Source: Flavobacterium pectinovorum (GTDB taxonomy: Bacteria > Bacteroidota > Bacteroidia > Flavobacteriales > Flavobacteriaceae). From it: 64,000 bases of DNA. Where the stretch lies: positions 310,937-374,936 of the forward strand of contig NZ_RCZH01000003.1 in NCBI RefSeq assembly GCF_006438875.1, written 5' to 3'. Below are positions 8,784 to 17,170 of this stretch, in pieces. The position numbers and the translations under genes are program-made. The notes under the pieces were generated by a model. The model was not told the DNA's origin. It made no database searches and saw nothing but the letters and a program-made list of their open reading frames with translations. Position 1 is the stretch's first letter, and each line of letters starts with the position of its first letter.

Positions 8784-10030
8784 AACAATTAGCAAAAACC
8801 AAGGTGACTGTGCGTCTCCGAAAGGCAGAAGACCGAAAGGAATGGTATGTTTACATAGAAAGCTATCCTGTAGAGGTTTCAGGAAAGAAAGCGCCCCAGA
8901 GAATCCGTGAATATTTAAACAGATCCGTAACAACAGTGGAGTGGGACAAGAAAAGAACTGCCCGCACAGATGCAGAGGGTATAAAATCCTATAAACCCAG
9001 ACGCAGCGATAACGGAATAATAATCTGCAGCAGCGAAAGCGACCGCGAGATAATGCTCTATGCGGATGCAGTGCGTAAAATCCGGCAGAAAGAATACGAT
9101 AATACAGATCTGTACAGTGATGCTGAGAACCTATTGGCTCAACAGAAAGAAAAAGGGAAAGAGGATTTTATTAAATACATTGCTGCTACAGCGGCTAAAA
9201 GACACGCCCGAAGTTCAAAATCCATTCAGATCAATTGGCAGCGGACCAGAGAATTTTTAAAAAGCTATTCCAAAGGCAGCCTTATATTTTCCCAGATTGA
9301 CAGCAGAATGGCGGAAGATTTTAAACTGTTTCTGCTGGCTGCGCCGCTCGGAGGAGGCAAAAAGGGAACCATTTCCCGCAACACTGCGGGAACGTATTTT
9401 TCCATATTTAAAGCCGCTTTGAAACAGGCTTTTATTGATGGATATTTAACCGTTGATTTATCTTCAAAAATAAGAGGCATACCTGAGCAGGAATCAAGAC
9501 GCGAATATCTTACCATTGAAGAATTGAACGGGTTGGCCCAAACGCCCTGCGAAAAAGACGTCCTTAAAAGAGCCGCGCTTTTCTCAGCGCTTACAGGTCT
9601 GAGGCATTCCGACATTCAGAAGCTCCGCTGGAAAGAGATAAGTCTGGAAGACGGCAGGGCCAAACTGCATTTCACGCAGAAAAAGACAAAGGGTGTCGAA
9701 TACATGCCTATTTCTGAGCAGGCTTTAGATCTCTGCGGAGAACCGAGACTTCCCGGACAGCTTGTCTTTGAGGATCTGCCGGACCCGTCGTGGATTTCAC
9801 GCCCTCTGAAAAAATGGGTTGAATCTGCAGGCGTTAAAAAAAATATTACCTTCCACTGCTTCCGCCATACATTTGCAACACTGCAGCTATCAAGCGGGAC
9901 AGACATTTATACGGTCAGCAAAATGCTGGGGCATACCAACGTAAAAACTACTGAAATCTACGCTAAAGTAATAGATGAGAAGAAAAACAGAGCTTCGCAG
10001 GCAATACAATTGGAATCTTTAAAGAAATAA
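8780..10030 (+). CDS. Tyrosine-type site-specific recombinase (integrase)
   Basis: A 416-residue integrase with an N-terminal Arm/SAM-like domain (residues 1-100), a core-binding domain and a C-terminal catalytic domain. The catalytic residues are visible: Arg in SALTGLRHSDIQKLRW (about residue 274), Lys in the KKTKG beta-hairpin, HCFRHTFA with H-x-x-R (about 360), KMLGHTNVKTTEIYAKV with the second His and the nucleophile Tyr (about 393). This is the form found in Bacteroidota mobilisable and conjugative elements. It is coupled to the upstream HTH gene and lies 5 bp before a membrane-protein gene. No tRNA gene is adjacent, so the attachment site is probably the intergenic region after dnaK. 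Confidence 0.93.
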   Translation: MKQLAKTKVTVRLRKAEDRKEWYVYIESYPVEVSGKKAPQRIREYLNRSVTTVEWDKKRTARTDAEGIKSYKPRRSDNGIIICSSESDREIMLYADAVRKIRQKEYDNTDLYSDAENLLAQQKEKGKEDFIKYIAATAAKRHARSSKSIQINWQRTREFLKSYSKGSLIFSQIDSRMAEDFKLFLLAAPLGGGKKGTISRNTAGTYFSIFKAALKQAFIDGYLTVDLSSKIRGIPEQESRREYLTIEELNGLAQTPCEKDVLKRAALFSALTGLRHSDIQKLRWKEISLEDGRAKLHFTQKKTKGVEYMPISEQALDLCGEPRLPGQLVFEDLPDPSWISRPLKKWVESAGVKKNITFHCFRHTFATLQLSSGTDIYTVSKMLGHTNVKTTEIYAKVIDEKKNRASQAIQLESLKK

Positions 10031-10035
10031 GCGCA

Positions 10036-10785
10036 ATGAAAATTAAATACTTTGAATATATCACAGTTTACCTGTCTGTTTTTTTAGTCTGCGTCTTTGT
10101 CGGTGTAATCGGAAGATTGGTGCTGCTGGAAAAAGGTGCGGATGAATATACGGCCGGCGTTTTTTTCTGGATCAGCACTGGATTTGGAATTTTAATGTTT
10201 GCAATTCTAAGTTTATTTCTTAATGATTTGGCTGAGAGATTACTGAATCGGTTTTTGAGTGCAAAAAAAAATGAATCGCCTGAAAGCCGGATTCCAAATG
10301 AAGACCTTGAAAAAATAGAAGAGGAGTTGCAGGATGCTTTAATTAAGCCCGAAATGCCTGAAAATAGAAATGCAGCCATCGATATTCAGCAGTTAAGGGA
10401 GCAGCAGCAAAATACAATCAAAAATCAAAAACAAGCCAGAATTGATATTGCCATCCGTTATGCACAGCAGGAGTTTGCGCTGTATGCGTCGGATGATGAT
10501 TTGAAGCAATTGGGCAGGAATATAATCATATATGCTGAAGGCATAAATTTTGAAAAGATTAAACCGATAAAAGTTAAAGATCTGTCCAATCTGGATCTGT
10601 ATCATTTTGGCTGGAATATCTGGAATTGTTTTAAAGTCAGCAGACAGGACGGAGCCGCACAATTTTTAAAGCTGACTTTTGCTGACGCTTTAAAAGATGT
10701 TGAAGAGAAAAGCATTAAAACGCATCTCAAAGATGATGAACAGAAAGGTCTTATAAAAATTATGGAAGATTTTACCGATTTTTAA
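10036..10785 (+). CDS. Membrane protein of the integrase operon, function unknown
   Basis: A 249-residue protein with two N-terminal membrane segments (about residues 8-30 and 43-64) followed by a charged coiled-coil-like region (ENRNAAIDIQQLREQQQNTIKNQKQARIDIAIRYAQQEF) and a soluble C-terminal domain ending WNIWNCFKVSRQDGAAQFLKLTFAD. No family was recognised. It follows the integrase with a 5-bp gap, shares its base composition and ends before a terminator, so it is the last gene of that unit. A role in element maintenance is guesswork. Confidence 0.6.
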   Translation: MKIKYFEYITVYLSVFLVCVFVGVIGRLVLLEKGADEYTAGVFFWISTGFGILMFAILSLFLNDLAERLLNRFLSAKKNESPESRIPNEDLEKIEEELQDALIKPEMPENRNAAIDIQQLREQQQNTIKNQKQARIDIAIRYAQQEFALYASDDDLKQLGRNIIIYAEGINFEKIKPIKVKDLSNLDLYHFGWNIWNCFKVSRQDGAAQFLKLTFADALKDVEEKSIKTHLKDDEQKGLIKIMEDFTDF

Positions 10786-10816
10786 ATGCCAATAACTATA
10801 AAGCACTGTGTTTTTC

Positions 10817-10862
10817 AAGTGTTTTTGCTGTGAAGAAGGACCCAGCAGAAACACTTTTTTCA
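10817..10862 (+). terminator. Terminator of the integrase operon
   Basis: AAGTGTTTTTGCTG pairs with CAGCAGAAACACTT across a short purine-rich loop, followed by TTTTTTC. One mismatch interrupts the stem. Confidence 0.65.
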
Positions 10863-10892
10863 TTTGCACCATAACTGTTAAAAACGATAGCT

Positions 10893-11234
10893 ATGGACAC
10901 AAACGAAATCTCTTTTGAGAACCTGCCCAAAGCAGTAGCACACTTAGTGAAAGAAATTGCCGAGATTAAACTTATGATTCAGAATGTACAGGTATATGAA
11001 TCGAAAGAAAAAAGTATTCCTATTGGTATTGAAGAAGCAAGCCGGCTCATAGGAAAAGCAAAGTCTACAATTTACACTCTTGTAAGGCAGAGAAAAATAC
11101 CGTGCTATAAGTACGGTAAAAAGCTGTACTTTTTTGAAGAAGAACTTTTAGAATGGATTTCTAAAGGCAAAAAGAAAACAATACATGAAATCGAATCAGA
11201 AGCGATGAAATCTAATCATAACCGGAAGAAATAG
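10893..11234 (+). CDS. Helix-turn-helix (excisionase/MerR-type) DNA-binding protein
   Basis: A 113-residue protein. An N-terminal helical segment (LPKAVAHLVKEIAEIKLMIQ) is followed by an HTH_17-type domain: IGIEEASRLIGKAKSTIYTLVRQRKIPCYKYGKKLYFFEEELLEWI, and a basic tail. This is the usual layout of the small DNA-binding proteins that accompany Bacteroidota mobile elements, next to relaxase or integrase genes. It has its own transcription unit after the terminator. No mobilisation gene follows, so it may be the last survivor of a truncated element. Confidence 0.75.
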   Translation: MDTNEISFENLPKAVAHLVKEIAEIKLMIQNVQVYESKEKSIPIGIEEASRLIGKAKSTIYTLVRQRKIPCYKYGKKLYFFEEELLEWISKGKKKTIHEIESEAMKSNHNRKK

Positions 11235-11669
11235 CCAGCAGGAATACTTATATCACTCTATTGGATAATCAAAAGGCATTTAATGGAAAGCGATATTTTA
11301 TCTAAATAAAAATACAGTGTTTTTTGCTGTAACACGATTTCAAATGTTTCAAAGAGTGCAGGATTCTAACTTTATCGCTGAAGTCTTGTCTATACTGGAT
11401 TTTATAAAATGTCTTTGAACAAAGTGCACCGATTCTGCACCCAAATTCAAATTTTTACTATTTCAATATTAAATAATTACAAAAAACTTCAAAACTAACT
11501 AATAAAAAGACAATAGTATTATTCTTTTTTGTATTACAAATAATTTAAAATATTGAATATTTCTAAATAAGAAATTAAAAGCTCTATTGCACAGTCGCAA
11601 AAAAGGTATCAACTCCAGTTCTCCCAACTGAGTTTTTCTTTTAGATATTAGCACAACCTTGACTTCTCT
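11235..11669. other. AT-rich intergenic region, no gene seen
   Basis: About 435 bp between the HTH gene and the duplicated block. Short poly-A/T tracts and stop-rich frames on both strands. No hairpin, IS end or conserved ORF was recognised; it probably marks the eroded right part of the integrase element. Confidence 0.5.
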
Positions 11670-12196
11670 AAATTTGTGTTAAAGTTTTTGGTGGAGGCTT
11701 GTAATACAGTAAATTTGAACTCGAGAATTCTATCCAAAAATTAACTTCTCAATTTTTGCCACCCAAATGAAGTGTCTTAAAATTTTTTACATTATTCTGT
11801 TTTGGATTTCAGTTTGTGGAAATGCTTTTGGTAAGGCAGCAGAACCTGTATGTGAAAACTTTACTGCAGAAAATACTTTCGTAAAGGAAAAGTTTTTAGG
11901 GACTGAACTTTGTTTTTTCGAAGTGGTCAAAAAAATAAACTATCGTAACGATCATACACTAGATAAAATTGAGGTATTGCATCTATTAGCCCCCAAAGCT
12001 ATCAATAGAAAGGCAATTCCTGAAGATAATTTAGACAATTACCTGTTATCGGATTTATATTCCAGTGACTGGATTACTTTAAAATCTCTATATGATACCA
12101 GAAGATGTGAGGGTATTTTAAAAAAATATACTTCGAGAAACAATTACCTGCATCTTTACCAGCTCTTCTAGCACAATCGTATTACTTTACAGATTC
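11670..12196 (+). repeat. Duplicated block, copy A (pairs with 24895-25420)
   Basis: This segment and 24895-25420 are collinear over about 526 bp including about 95 bp upstream of the start codon (both contain GAGAATTCTATCCAAAAA) and about 25 bp after the stop (TTTACAGATTC). The gene inside is similar but diverged. It is a paralogous duplication that included the promoter. Confidence 0.85.
11767..12171 (+). CDS. Small secreted protein ending in LHLYQLF, copy A
   Basis: A 134-residue protein with a Sec signal peptide (MKCLKIFYIILFWISVCGNAFG). The mature part has two or three Cys (TELCFFEV, TRRCEGIL) and ends NNYLHLYQLF. It is about 75% identical to the protein at 24991-25395, and the last seven residues recur in an otherwise different protein at 35482-35844. 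No known domain was recognised. The shared end in proteins with different codons suggests selection on the C-terminus, for example as a recognition tag or a released peptide; this is inference. An IS3 remnant follows directly. Confidence 0.65.
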   Translation: MKCLKIFYIILFWISVCGNAFGKAAEPVCENFTAENTFVKEKFLGTELCFFEVVKKINYRNDHTLDKIEVLHLLAPKAINRKAIPEDNLDNYLLSDLYSSDWITLKSLYDTRRCEGILKKYTSRNNYLHLYQLF

Positions 12197-12258
12197 TATT
12201 TGTGATGTGCTCACTTAGCGCGGAGTTTTAGTTAAGGACAAAATCTTAACTGTAGACC

Positions 12259-12895
12259 ATGAAAGAAAATCTCAAAAATTACAACCGCATTTTCCAAAGA
12301 GAAAGCAGTTCAATTAAGTTATGAAAGAGATAATATCTCTCAACTTTCTAAGGAACTTGAGATAACAACTGTTTTGCGTTATAAGTGGCGCCAAAATTAT
12401 CAAGAATTTAGAACGGGAAGTTTTCCTGGAAAAGGCAATAAGCATTTTTTCCAAGGGAGGTCGATTATTTATCTTTTCATAAAAGACCATGAAAAAATAT
12501 ATTCGATTGAAAGAGGTGCAAAGTTTTAGAAATAATTAACAGCCGTTACTATAAATGGAAAAACAAGTTATTTCAGGAATAGATAAAGGAGTAATTTTAA
12601 TAAAAGCAACAATAACCTCCGTCTATTTTACTGCTAAACAGTGATATGGGAGCCCTAGGATTACTTTAGAGCTGCAAAATATTGGGTATCAAATATCCAG
12701 AATAACGGTAGCCAAATACATGAAGCAATTAGGTTTATACAGTAAATTGAGTAAGAAATTTAAAGTAACAACCAATTCAAAACATAATCATTTCGTTGTT
12801 CCAAATATTTTAAAAAGAGAATTTACAGTGAAAGAACCTTCTAAGGCTTGGGTTTCAGCTTTACCCATATCAAAAATAGTAGAGGTAGTACAACA
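12259..12895 (+). pseudogene. IS3-family transposase remnant (orfA + start of orfB), frameshifted
   Basis: In changing frames this stretch encodes IS3-type OrfA (SKEKAVQLSYERDNISQLSK, then ITTVLRYKWRQNYQEF, FPGKGNKH) and the beginning of OrfB (SRYYKWKNKLF, ITLELQNIGYQISRITVAKY, MKQLGLYSKLSKKFKVTTNS, PSKAWVS). Frameshifts and stops break both; the DDE catalytic core after 'WVSDITYI' is missing. The remnant stops within about 10 bp of the tracrRNA terminator, so the IS or a deletion next to it defines one edge of the CRISPR locus. Confidence 0.85.
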
Positions 12896-12904
12896 TAGAG
12901 ACAT

Positions 12905-12996
12905 AATAAAAAAGTCCTACCGAAGCAGGACTAAAGATTTTCATCTACGGCATATAGCCTTATTGTGATAAGATTAAAGATTAGAAATTTTAATCA
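12905..12996 (-). ncRNA. Type II-C tracrRNA, divergent from cas9
   Basis: Read on the minus strand. The anti-repeat UUUCUAAUCUUUAAUC (from + strand 12972-12987) pairs perfectly with GAUUAAAGAUUAGAAA of the CRISPR repeat. After a small internal bulge, AUCACAAU pairs with GUUGUGGU at the repeat's 5' end. Then comes ACAAUAAGGC, the same nexus-like sequence known from the Neisseria tracrRNA, a small hairpin (GGCUAUAUGCC), and a terminator hairpin AGUCCUGCUUCGGUAGGACU followed by UUUUUU (+ strand 12908-12932). A TACATTTG box on the minus strand at 13001-13008 gives a start near 12995. This agreement leaves little doubt. Confidence 0.9.
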
Positions 12997-13000
12997 GTTA

Positions 13001-13008
13001 CAAATGTA
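13001..13008 (-). promoter_or_regulatory. -7 box of the tracrRNA promoter
   Basis: On the minus strand this reads TACATTTG, matching the Bacteroidota -7 consensus TAnnTTTG, placed about 6 nt before the predicted tracrRNA 5' end. No clean -33 TTG was found at the usual distance. Confidence 0.6.
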
Positions 13009-13092
13009 TAGAAAAAATAAATTGGTTTGAATAAGGAAAACAGTAATTACTTTATTTTTTTTTAATGGTAAAATCCATGCAGATTAATTTTA

Positions 13093-16000
13093 ATGACTAT
13101 GGCAAGAATTTTAGGATTAGATTTAGGGACAAACTCAATAGGTTGGGCATTAATTGACGATAAGTTAAATAAGATTTTAGCGATAGGAAGTAGAATATTT
13201 CCAATGGGAGTTGAAAATCTTGGCGATGGTGATAATGAAATTTCTAAAAATGCAAGTAGAACTGGTGCAAGAGGAGTTAGACGTCAATTTTTTAGGAGAA
13301 GATTAAGAAAGAAAATTTTACTTCAAAAACTTTCTGAAAATAATATGTGTCCAATGGATGCTCAAGATTTTGAAGATTGGAAAAAGACAAAATTATTTCC
13401 AACAGCTAAGCTAGTAAAATGGTTTGCATTAAACCCATACGAACTTCGACACAAAGCCTTAAACGAAAAATTATCATTAGAGGAAATTGGCAGAATTTTT
13501 TATCATTTGATTCAGAGACGTGGATTTTTGAGTAATAGCAGAAAGGGGGGTATTGATGACGGAGCCATTTTTAAAGGAAATCAAAAAGAAGGAAAAATAG
13601 GAATTGATGATACATTAGCGAGTATAGAAGATAAAACATTGGGTGCATATCTATTTGAAATATATCCAAAAGAAAACCGCCCTTTTCAAAATGGTTTGGA
13701 AAGAATTAGAAATAGATATACAACACGGAAAATGTATGTAGATGAATTTGAACTAATATGGAGTAAACAAGCACAATTCCATACAAATTTAAATGAAGAA
13801 TTGAAAATTTTATTTGGTGGAAGGAAATTAGATGGTTACAAAGAAGACGGAATTTTATTTCATCAGCGACCTTTGCGCTCTCAAAAACATTTGGTTGGTA
13901 AATGTTCTTTTGAGCCAACTAAAACTAAATGCCCAATTAATGCAATTCCTTTTGAAATGTTCAGCATTTATCAATGGGTAAATACAGTTGAATATAATGG
14001 AAAGAAAGTATCTAAAGAAGAACAAGAAAAATTAATTGAACAACTATTATCATTTGAAAAAATAGAATTTAAAAAATTGCGAAAAGCAATTGGCAAAGAA
14101 AGTGCTGAATTTAAATTTAATTATAAAGATGATGATAAAATTGTTGGAACATACACTATTTCTAATTTATCAAATAAAAAATTCTTTGGTAAAAAATGGT
14201 TTGAGTTTTCAGATAAACAGCAAGAAGATATCTGGCATGTTTTGTATTTTTTTGACAGTAAATCGAATCTTAGAGAATATGCGGTTAAAAATTGGAGTTT
14301 TACAGAAGAGCAAGCTGATACAATATCAAAGTTCAATGTAAAAGATGGTTATGCGAGTTTAAGCAGAAAAGCTATTGGTAATATTTTGCCATTTATGCGA
14401 CAAGGATATACCTATGATGTTGCAGTTGTAATGGGAGGCGTTAAAAATGCTTTTGGAGATAAATGGCAAAACGATACTGTTGAAAATAATCAAAGGCAAT
14501 TAGATTTAATTGAGAATATTGAAGGAACTATCAGATCAAAAAACTCTGGAAGCTTTATAGATACAGTAAAAGATTTGCTTCGTAAAGAATTTGAGTTTGA
14601 TGACAAACAACTAAAAAAACTCTATCAACATTCTGTAGCAGATGATGTAACATCATTGTTCGAGAAATTACCAATTGGAAAAAAAGCGGACAAGGAAATT
14701 CAAGCTATTAGAAATCCTATTGTTATTACTGCGTTGTTTGAATTGCGTAGGCTCGTTAATGAATTAATTGATGACCACGGACAACTTGACGAAATAAAAG
14801 TCGAAATGGCTCGCGATTTAAAAATATCTAAATCACAACGAAATAAAATTCGCAGGGATCAAAAACGGTTAGAAAGAGAAAACGATAGAGTTAAAGCGGA
14901 AGTTGAAAAATATACAAGAGTTTCTCATGATAACATTCTAAAATTTAAGCTTTGGGAGGAGTGCAAACAAACATGTGCGTATACTGGAATTCCAATTCCT
15001 ATTACTAAATTATTTACAGGTGAAATTCAAATAGTACATATTCACCCTTGGAGTCGCTCATTAAATGATAGCTTTAATAATAAGACATTATGTTATGCTG
15101 ATGAAAACATACTTAAAGGAGACAGAACACCCTTTGAGTTTTATGGAAATGATGAGTCTAATTGGCCAAGTATTAAAGAAAGGGCATTAAAATTATTTTC
15201 TGACACAAAGGAGTATCCAAATGCATATCAAAAATTTAAAAGATTTGTGCAGCAAAAATTTGATGATGATTTTTCATCTTACCAGTTAAATGATACTCAC
15301 CATATAAGCAAGGAAGCTAAAGATTATTTGTCACTAGTTTGTAAAAAAGTAAATGTATCACCCGGACAACTGACTTCTAATCTACGTCAAAAGTGGGGAT
15401 TGAACCATATATTAAATACAGATAACGATGCTAAATCTCGTGAAGATCACCGTCATCATGCTATTGATGCATTAGTTATGGCATGTGTAAAGACAAGTTA
15501 TTTGCAAGAATTGTCGAGATGGAATCGATATGACAGGAAATCAGAATTAAAGAACTTCCCACTGCCTTGGGTTGGCTTTAATTTTGATGCAGAAAAAGCT
15601 GTTGACAAAATATTGATTTCACACAAAAAACTCAATAATATTGTAACTATTAAGGCACACAGAGTTAAAAAAAATGGAGTTGTTTTTAAAAATATTGGAG
15701 TAGCAGCAAGAGGACAATTGCATAAAGAAACTGTTTTTGGAAAGCGAAACTTTAATGGAGAGGAAGCATTTCATGTTAGAAAGGCAATTGATAGTTTAAC
15801 AACTGAAAAGCAATTAGAAAAAGTAGTTGACCAAACGATTAAAAAATTAATACATAAAAGAATTCAAGAATTAGGTGGATTTGTAAAAGGCTCTATTCCT
15901 TCAAATACATTTTTTAACGTTGATGAAAATGGAATTAAACATCCACAAATATTTTTGCCTAATAAAAATGGAAGCCCAGTTCCTATTTTAAAAATAAGAA

Positions 16001-16485
16001 TGAAAGAAAATATTGGTGGAGCCGAGCAGTTAAAAGATGATCTAAATCAATGGGTAAATCCCAGAAATAATCATCATGTATTAATTTACAAAGATGAAAA
16101 AGGGATTTTAAAAGAAGAGGTAGTTACATTTTGGACAGTTACAGAAAGAAAAAGAAAAGGGCTTCCAATCTATCAATTACCAGCAGATGGCAGTGAAATA
16201 ATTACCACTTTGCATATTAATGATATGTTTTTACTCCGTTTAAATGAAGAGGCAATTGATTGGGAATATCCGGATTATGAAAATTTGAAAGAGAATCTAT
16301 TTAGGGTGCAAAAGTTATCGTCTAAATTTTATGAATTTAGATTAAGTTCGGAGTCATCTATACAGAATAATTTTCAACCTTTTTATGTTAGAATTCAAAG
16401 TTTTGGTGATGGAAAAACGGGATGGGAAACTTTTAAACCAATTAAAGTAAAAGTTTCAGTTTCTGGAAAGATTCAAAAAGTATAA
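13093..16485 (+). CDS. cas9: CRISPR-associated endonuclease Cas9, type II-C, with altered HNH site
   Basis: 1130 residues; ATG at 13099 is an alternative start. RuvC-I: RILGLDLGTNSIGWALI (Asp10). Arg-rich bridge helix near residues 58-82. RuvC-II: EIKVEMARDL (Glu about 571). HNH: IQIVHIHPWSRSLNDSFNNK with His649 and Asn672 kept, but Val648 where Asp or Glu is expected immediately before His (GTA codon at 15034-15036; GAA is one base away). RuvC-III: HRHHAIDALVM with His788/789 and Asp792. The usual RQLNDTRY is YQLNDTHH. The length is short for many Bacteroidota Cas9s (often 1350-1500, from memory). The frame is otherwise intact. The loss of the acidic metal ligand predicts weak or no target-strand cutting, with RuvC possibly active. 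The matching tracrRNA and array flank it; no cas1 or cas2 is present. Confidence 0.95.
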   Translation: MTMARILGLDLGTNSIGWALIDDKLNKILAIGSRIFPMGVENLGDGDNEISKNASRTGARGVRRQFFRRRLRKKILLQKLSENNMCPMDAQDFEDWKKTKLFPTAKLVKWFALNPYELRHKALNEKLSLEEIGRIFYHLIQRRGFLSNSRKGGIDDGAIFKGNQKEGKIGIDDTLASIEDKTLGAYLFEIYPKENRPFQNGLERIRNRYTTRKMYVDEFELIWSKQAQFHTNLNEELKILFGGRKLDGYKEDGILFHQRPLRSQKHLVGKCSFEPTKTKCPINAIPFEMFSIYQWVNTVEYNGKKVSKEEQEKLIEQLLSFEKIEFKKLRKAIGKESAEFKFNYKDDDKIVGTYTISNLSNKKFFGKKWFEFSDKQQEDIWHVLYFFDSKSNLREYAVKNWSFTEEQADTISKFNVKDGYASLSRKAIGNILPFMRQGYTYDVAVVMGGVKNAFGDKWQNDTVENNQRQLDLIENIEGTIRSKNSGSFIDTVKDLLRKEFEFDDKQLKKLYQHSVADDVTSLFEKLPIGKKADKEIQAIRNPIVITALFELRRLVNELIDDHGQLDEIKVEMARDLKISKSQRNKIRRDQKRLERENDRVKAEVEKYTRVSHDNILKFKLWEECKQTCAYTGIPIPITKLFTGEIQIVHIHPWSRSLNDSFNNKTLCYADENILKGDRTPFEFYGNDESNWPSIKERALKLFSDTKEYPNAYQKFKRFVQQKFDDDFSSYQLNDTHHISKEAKDYLSLVCKKVNVSPGQLTSNLRQKWGLNHILNTDNDAKSREDHRHHAIDALVMACVKTSYLQELSRWNRYDRKSELKNFPLPWVGFNFDAEKAVDKILISHKKLNNIVTIKAHRVKKNGVVFKNIGVAARGQLHKETVFGKRNFNGEEAFHVRKAIDSLTTEKQLEKVVDQTIKKLIHKRIQELGGFVKGSIPSNTFFNVDENGIKHPQIFLPNKNGSPVPILKIRMKENIGGAEQLKDDLNQWVNPRNNHHVLIYKDEKGILKEEVVTFWTVTERKRKGLPIYQLPADGSEIITTLHINDMFLLRLNEEAIDWEYPDYENLKENLFRVQKLSSKFYEFRLSSESSIQNNFQPFYVRIQSFGDGKTGWETFKPIKVKVSVSGKIQKV

Positions 16486-16528
16486 TTTAAAAACAGTTTT
16501 TTAATGCTATTTTCTGTCTTAAACATCC

Positions 16529-16538
16529 AAACCACAAC
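16529..16538 (-). other. 10-nt inverted match to the CRISPR repeat start, before the array
   Basis: AAACCACAAC here is the exact reverse complement of the first ten bases of the CRISPR repeat, 39 bp before the first repeat unit. It is followed by a palindrome AATCGATATTCGATT (16542-16556). It could be chance, a relic of an inverted repeat unit, or a leader feature able to pair with precursor crRNA. Confidence 0.35.
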
Positions 16539-16576
16539 TATAATCGATATTCGATTTTGGTTCTAACCATTTACGT

Positions 16577-16811
16577 TTTCTGATTTGATTAAAGATTAGA
16601 AAACACGATATTTCTTAGCTAAACCACTTGTTATAGAATCTAGTTGTGGTTTGATTAAAGATTAGAAAACACGATATTAAACCAAAAGAAATAGATAAAG
16701 AAAGGTCAGTTGTGGTTTGATTAAAGATTAGAAAACACGATATTGAACCAAAAGAAATAGATAAAGAAAGATCAGTTGTGGTTTGATTAAAGATTATAAA
16801 AACACGATATT
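16577..16811 (+). CRISPR. Four-repeat CRISPR array with 36-bp repeats and three 30-bp spacers
   Basis: Repeats at 16577-16612, 16643-16678, 16709-16744 and 16775-16811. The two middle copies are identical (36 bp, starting GTTGTGGTTTGATTAAAG and ending AAACACGATATT). The first has three changes in its first seven bases; the last has a G-to-T change and one extra A. Spacers lie at 16613-16642, 16679-16708 and 16745-16774, 30 bp each. Spacers 2 and 3 differ only at positions 1 and 27. The sense (crRNA) strand is +, because the repeat pairs with the tracrRNA anti-repeat and the spacer precedes GTTGTGG as in other II-C arrays. The leader cannot be placed with confidence. Confidence 0.95.
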
Positions 16812-16854
16812 AATTGATTTGTTATTTAGGGTTTTGGTTGTGAATGTCGTTCAG

Positions 16855-16902
16855 AAAAATGCCTCTTTTATGGATTGATAACCCATAATTGCGGCATTTT
16901 TT
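16855..16902. terminator. Hairpin downstream of the CRISPR array
   Basis: AAAAATGCC (16855-16863) pairs with GGCATTTTT (16893-16901), with an inner TTATGG/CCATAA stem, and the T-rich right arm suits termination of + strand transcription from the array. The A-rich left arm would also serve the minus strand. Confidence 0.6.
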
Positions 16903-17170
16903 CTATTGTAAGGTTTAGTAAATAAGCTTTGGGACGTTGATATATTATTGATAATTGTAAATGCAGCAGCAGTAAAATAATTCCAGTTGTGTGGATAGAG
17001 GTGCTGATGGTAATGCTGATTTCCCTCAAAAAAAATAAAATATTGCCAAATTGTTTATTGGTTATTCGAAGTACACTTACTTTTCCTAAAGGTGGCAGAA
17101 GTTTGTGGATTCTCTTTTCATGAACATCGGCTCTTTCACAACTTGCGTAATTTGGATCTGCTAACTTTGT
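16903..17170. other. Intergenic stretch, nothing recognised
   Basis: Stop-rich, AT-rich DNA between the array hairpin and the duplicated hydrolase block. No ORF, IS end or RNA structure was recognised. Confidence 0.4.

Noticed and set aside
9265..9906. Minus-strand frames of about 100 codons inside the integrase gene
   Set aside because: They are antisense shadows; the plus-strand integrase has all catalytic motifs.
12720..12968. 82-codon frame that might be taken as a small gene beside cas9 (for example an anti-CRISPR)
   Set aside because: Its first part is the frame-shifted IS3 OrfB, and its last part crosses the tracrRNA terminator; it is not an independent gene.
13093..16485. Idea that the short Cas9 is an IscB- or TnpB-like ancestor
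   Set aside because: Bridge helix, full REC region, HNH and all three RuvC parts plus a matching tracrRNA and array identify a true type II-C Cas9.
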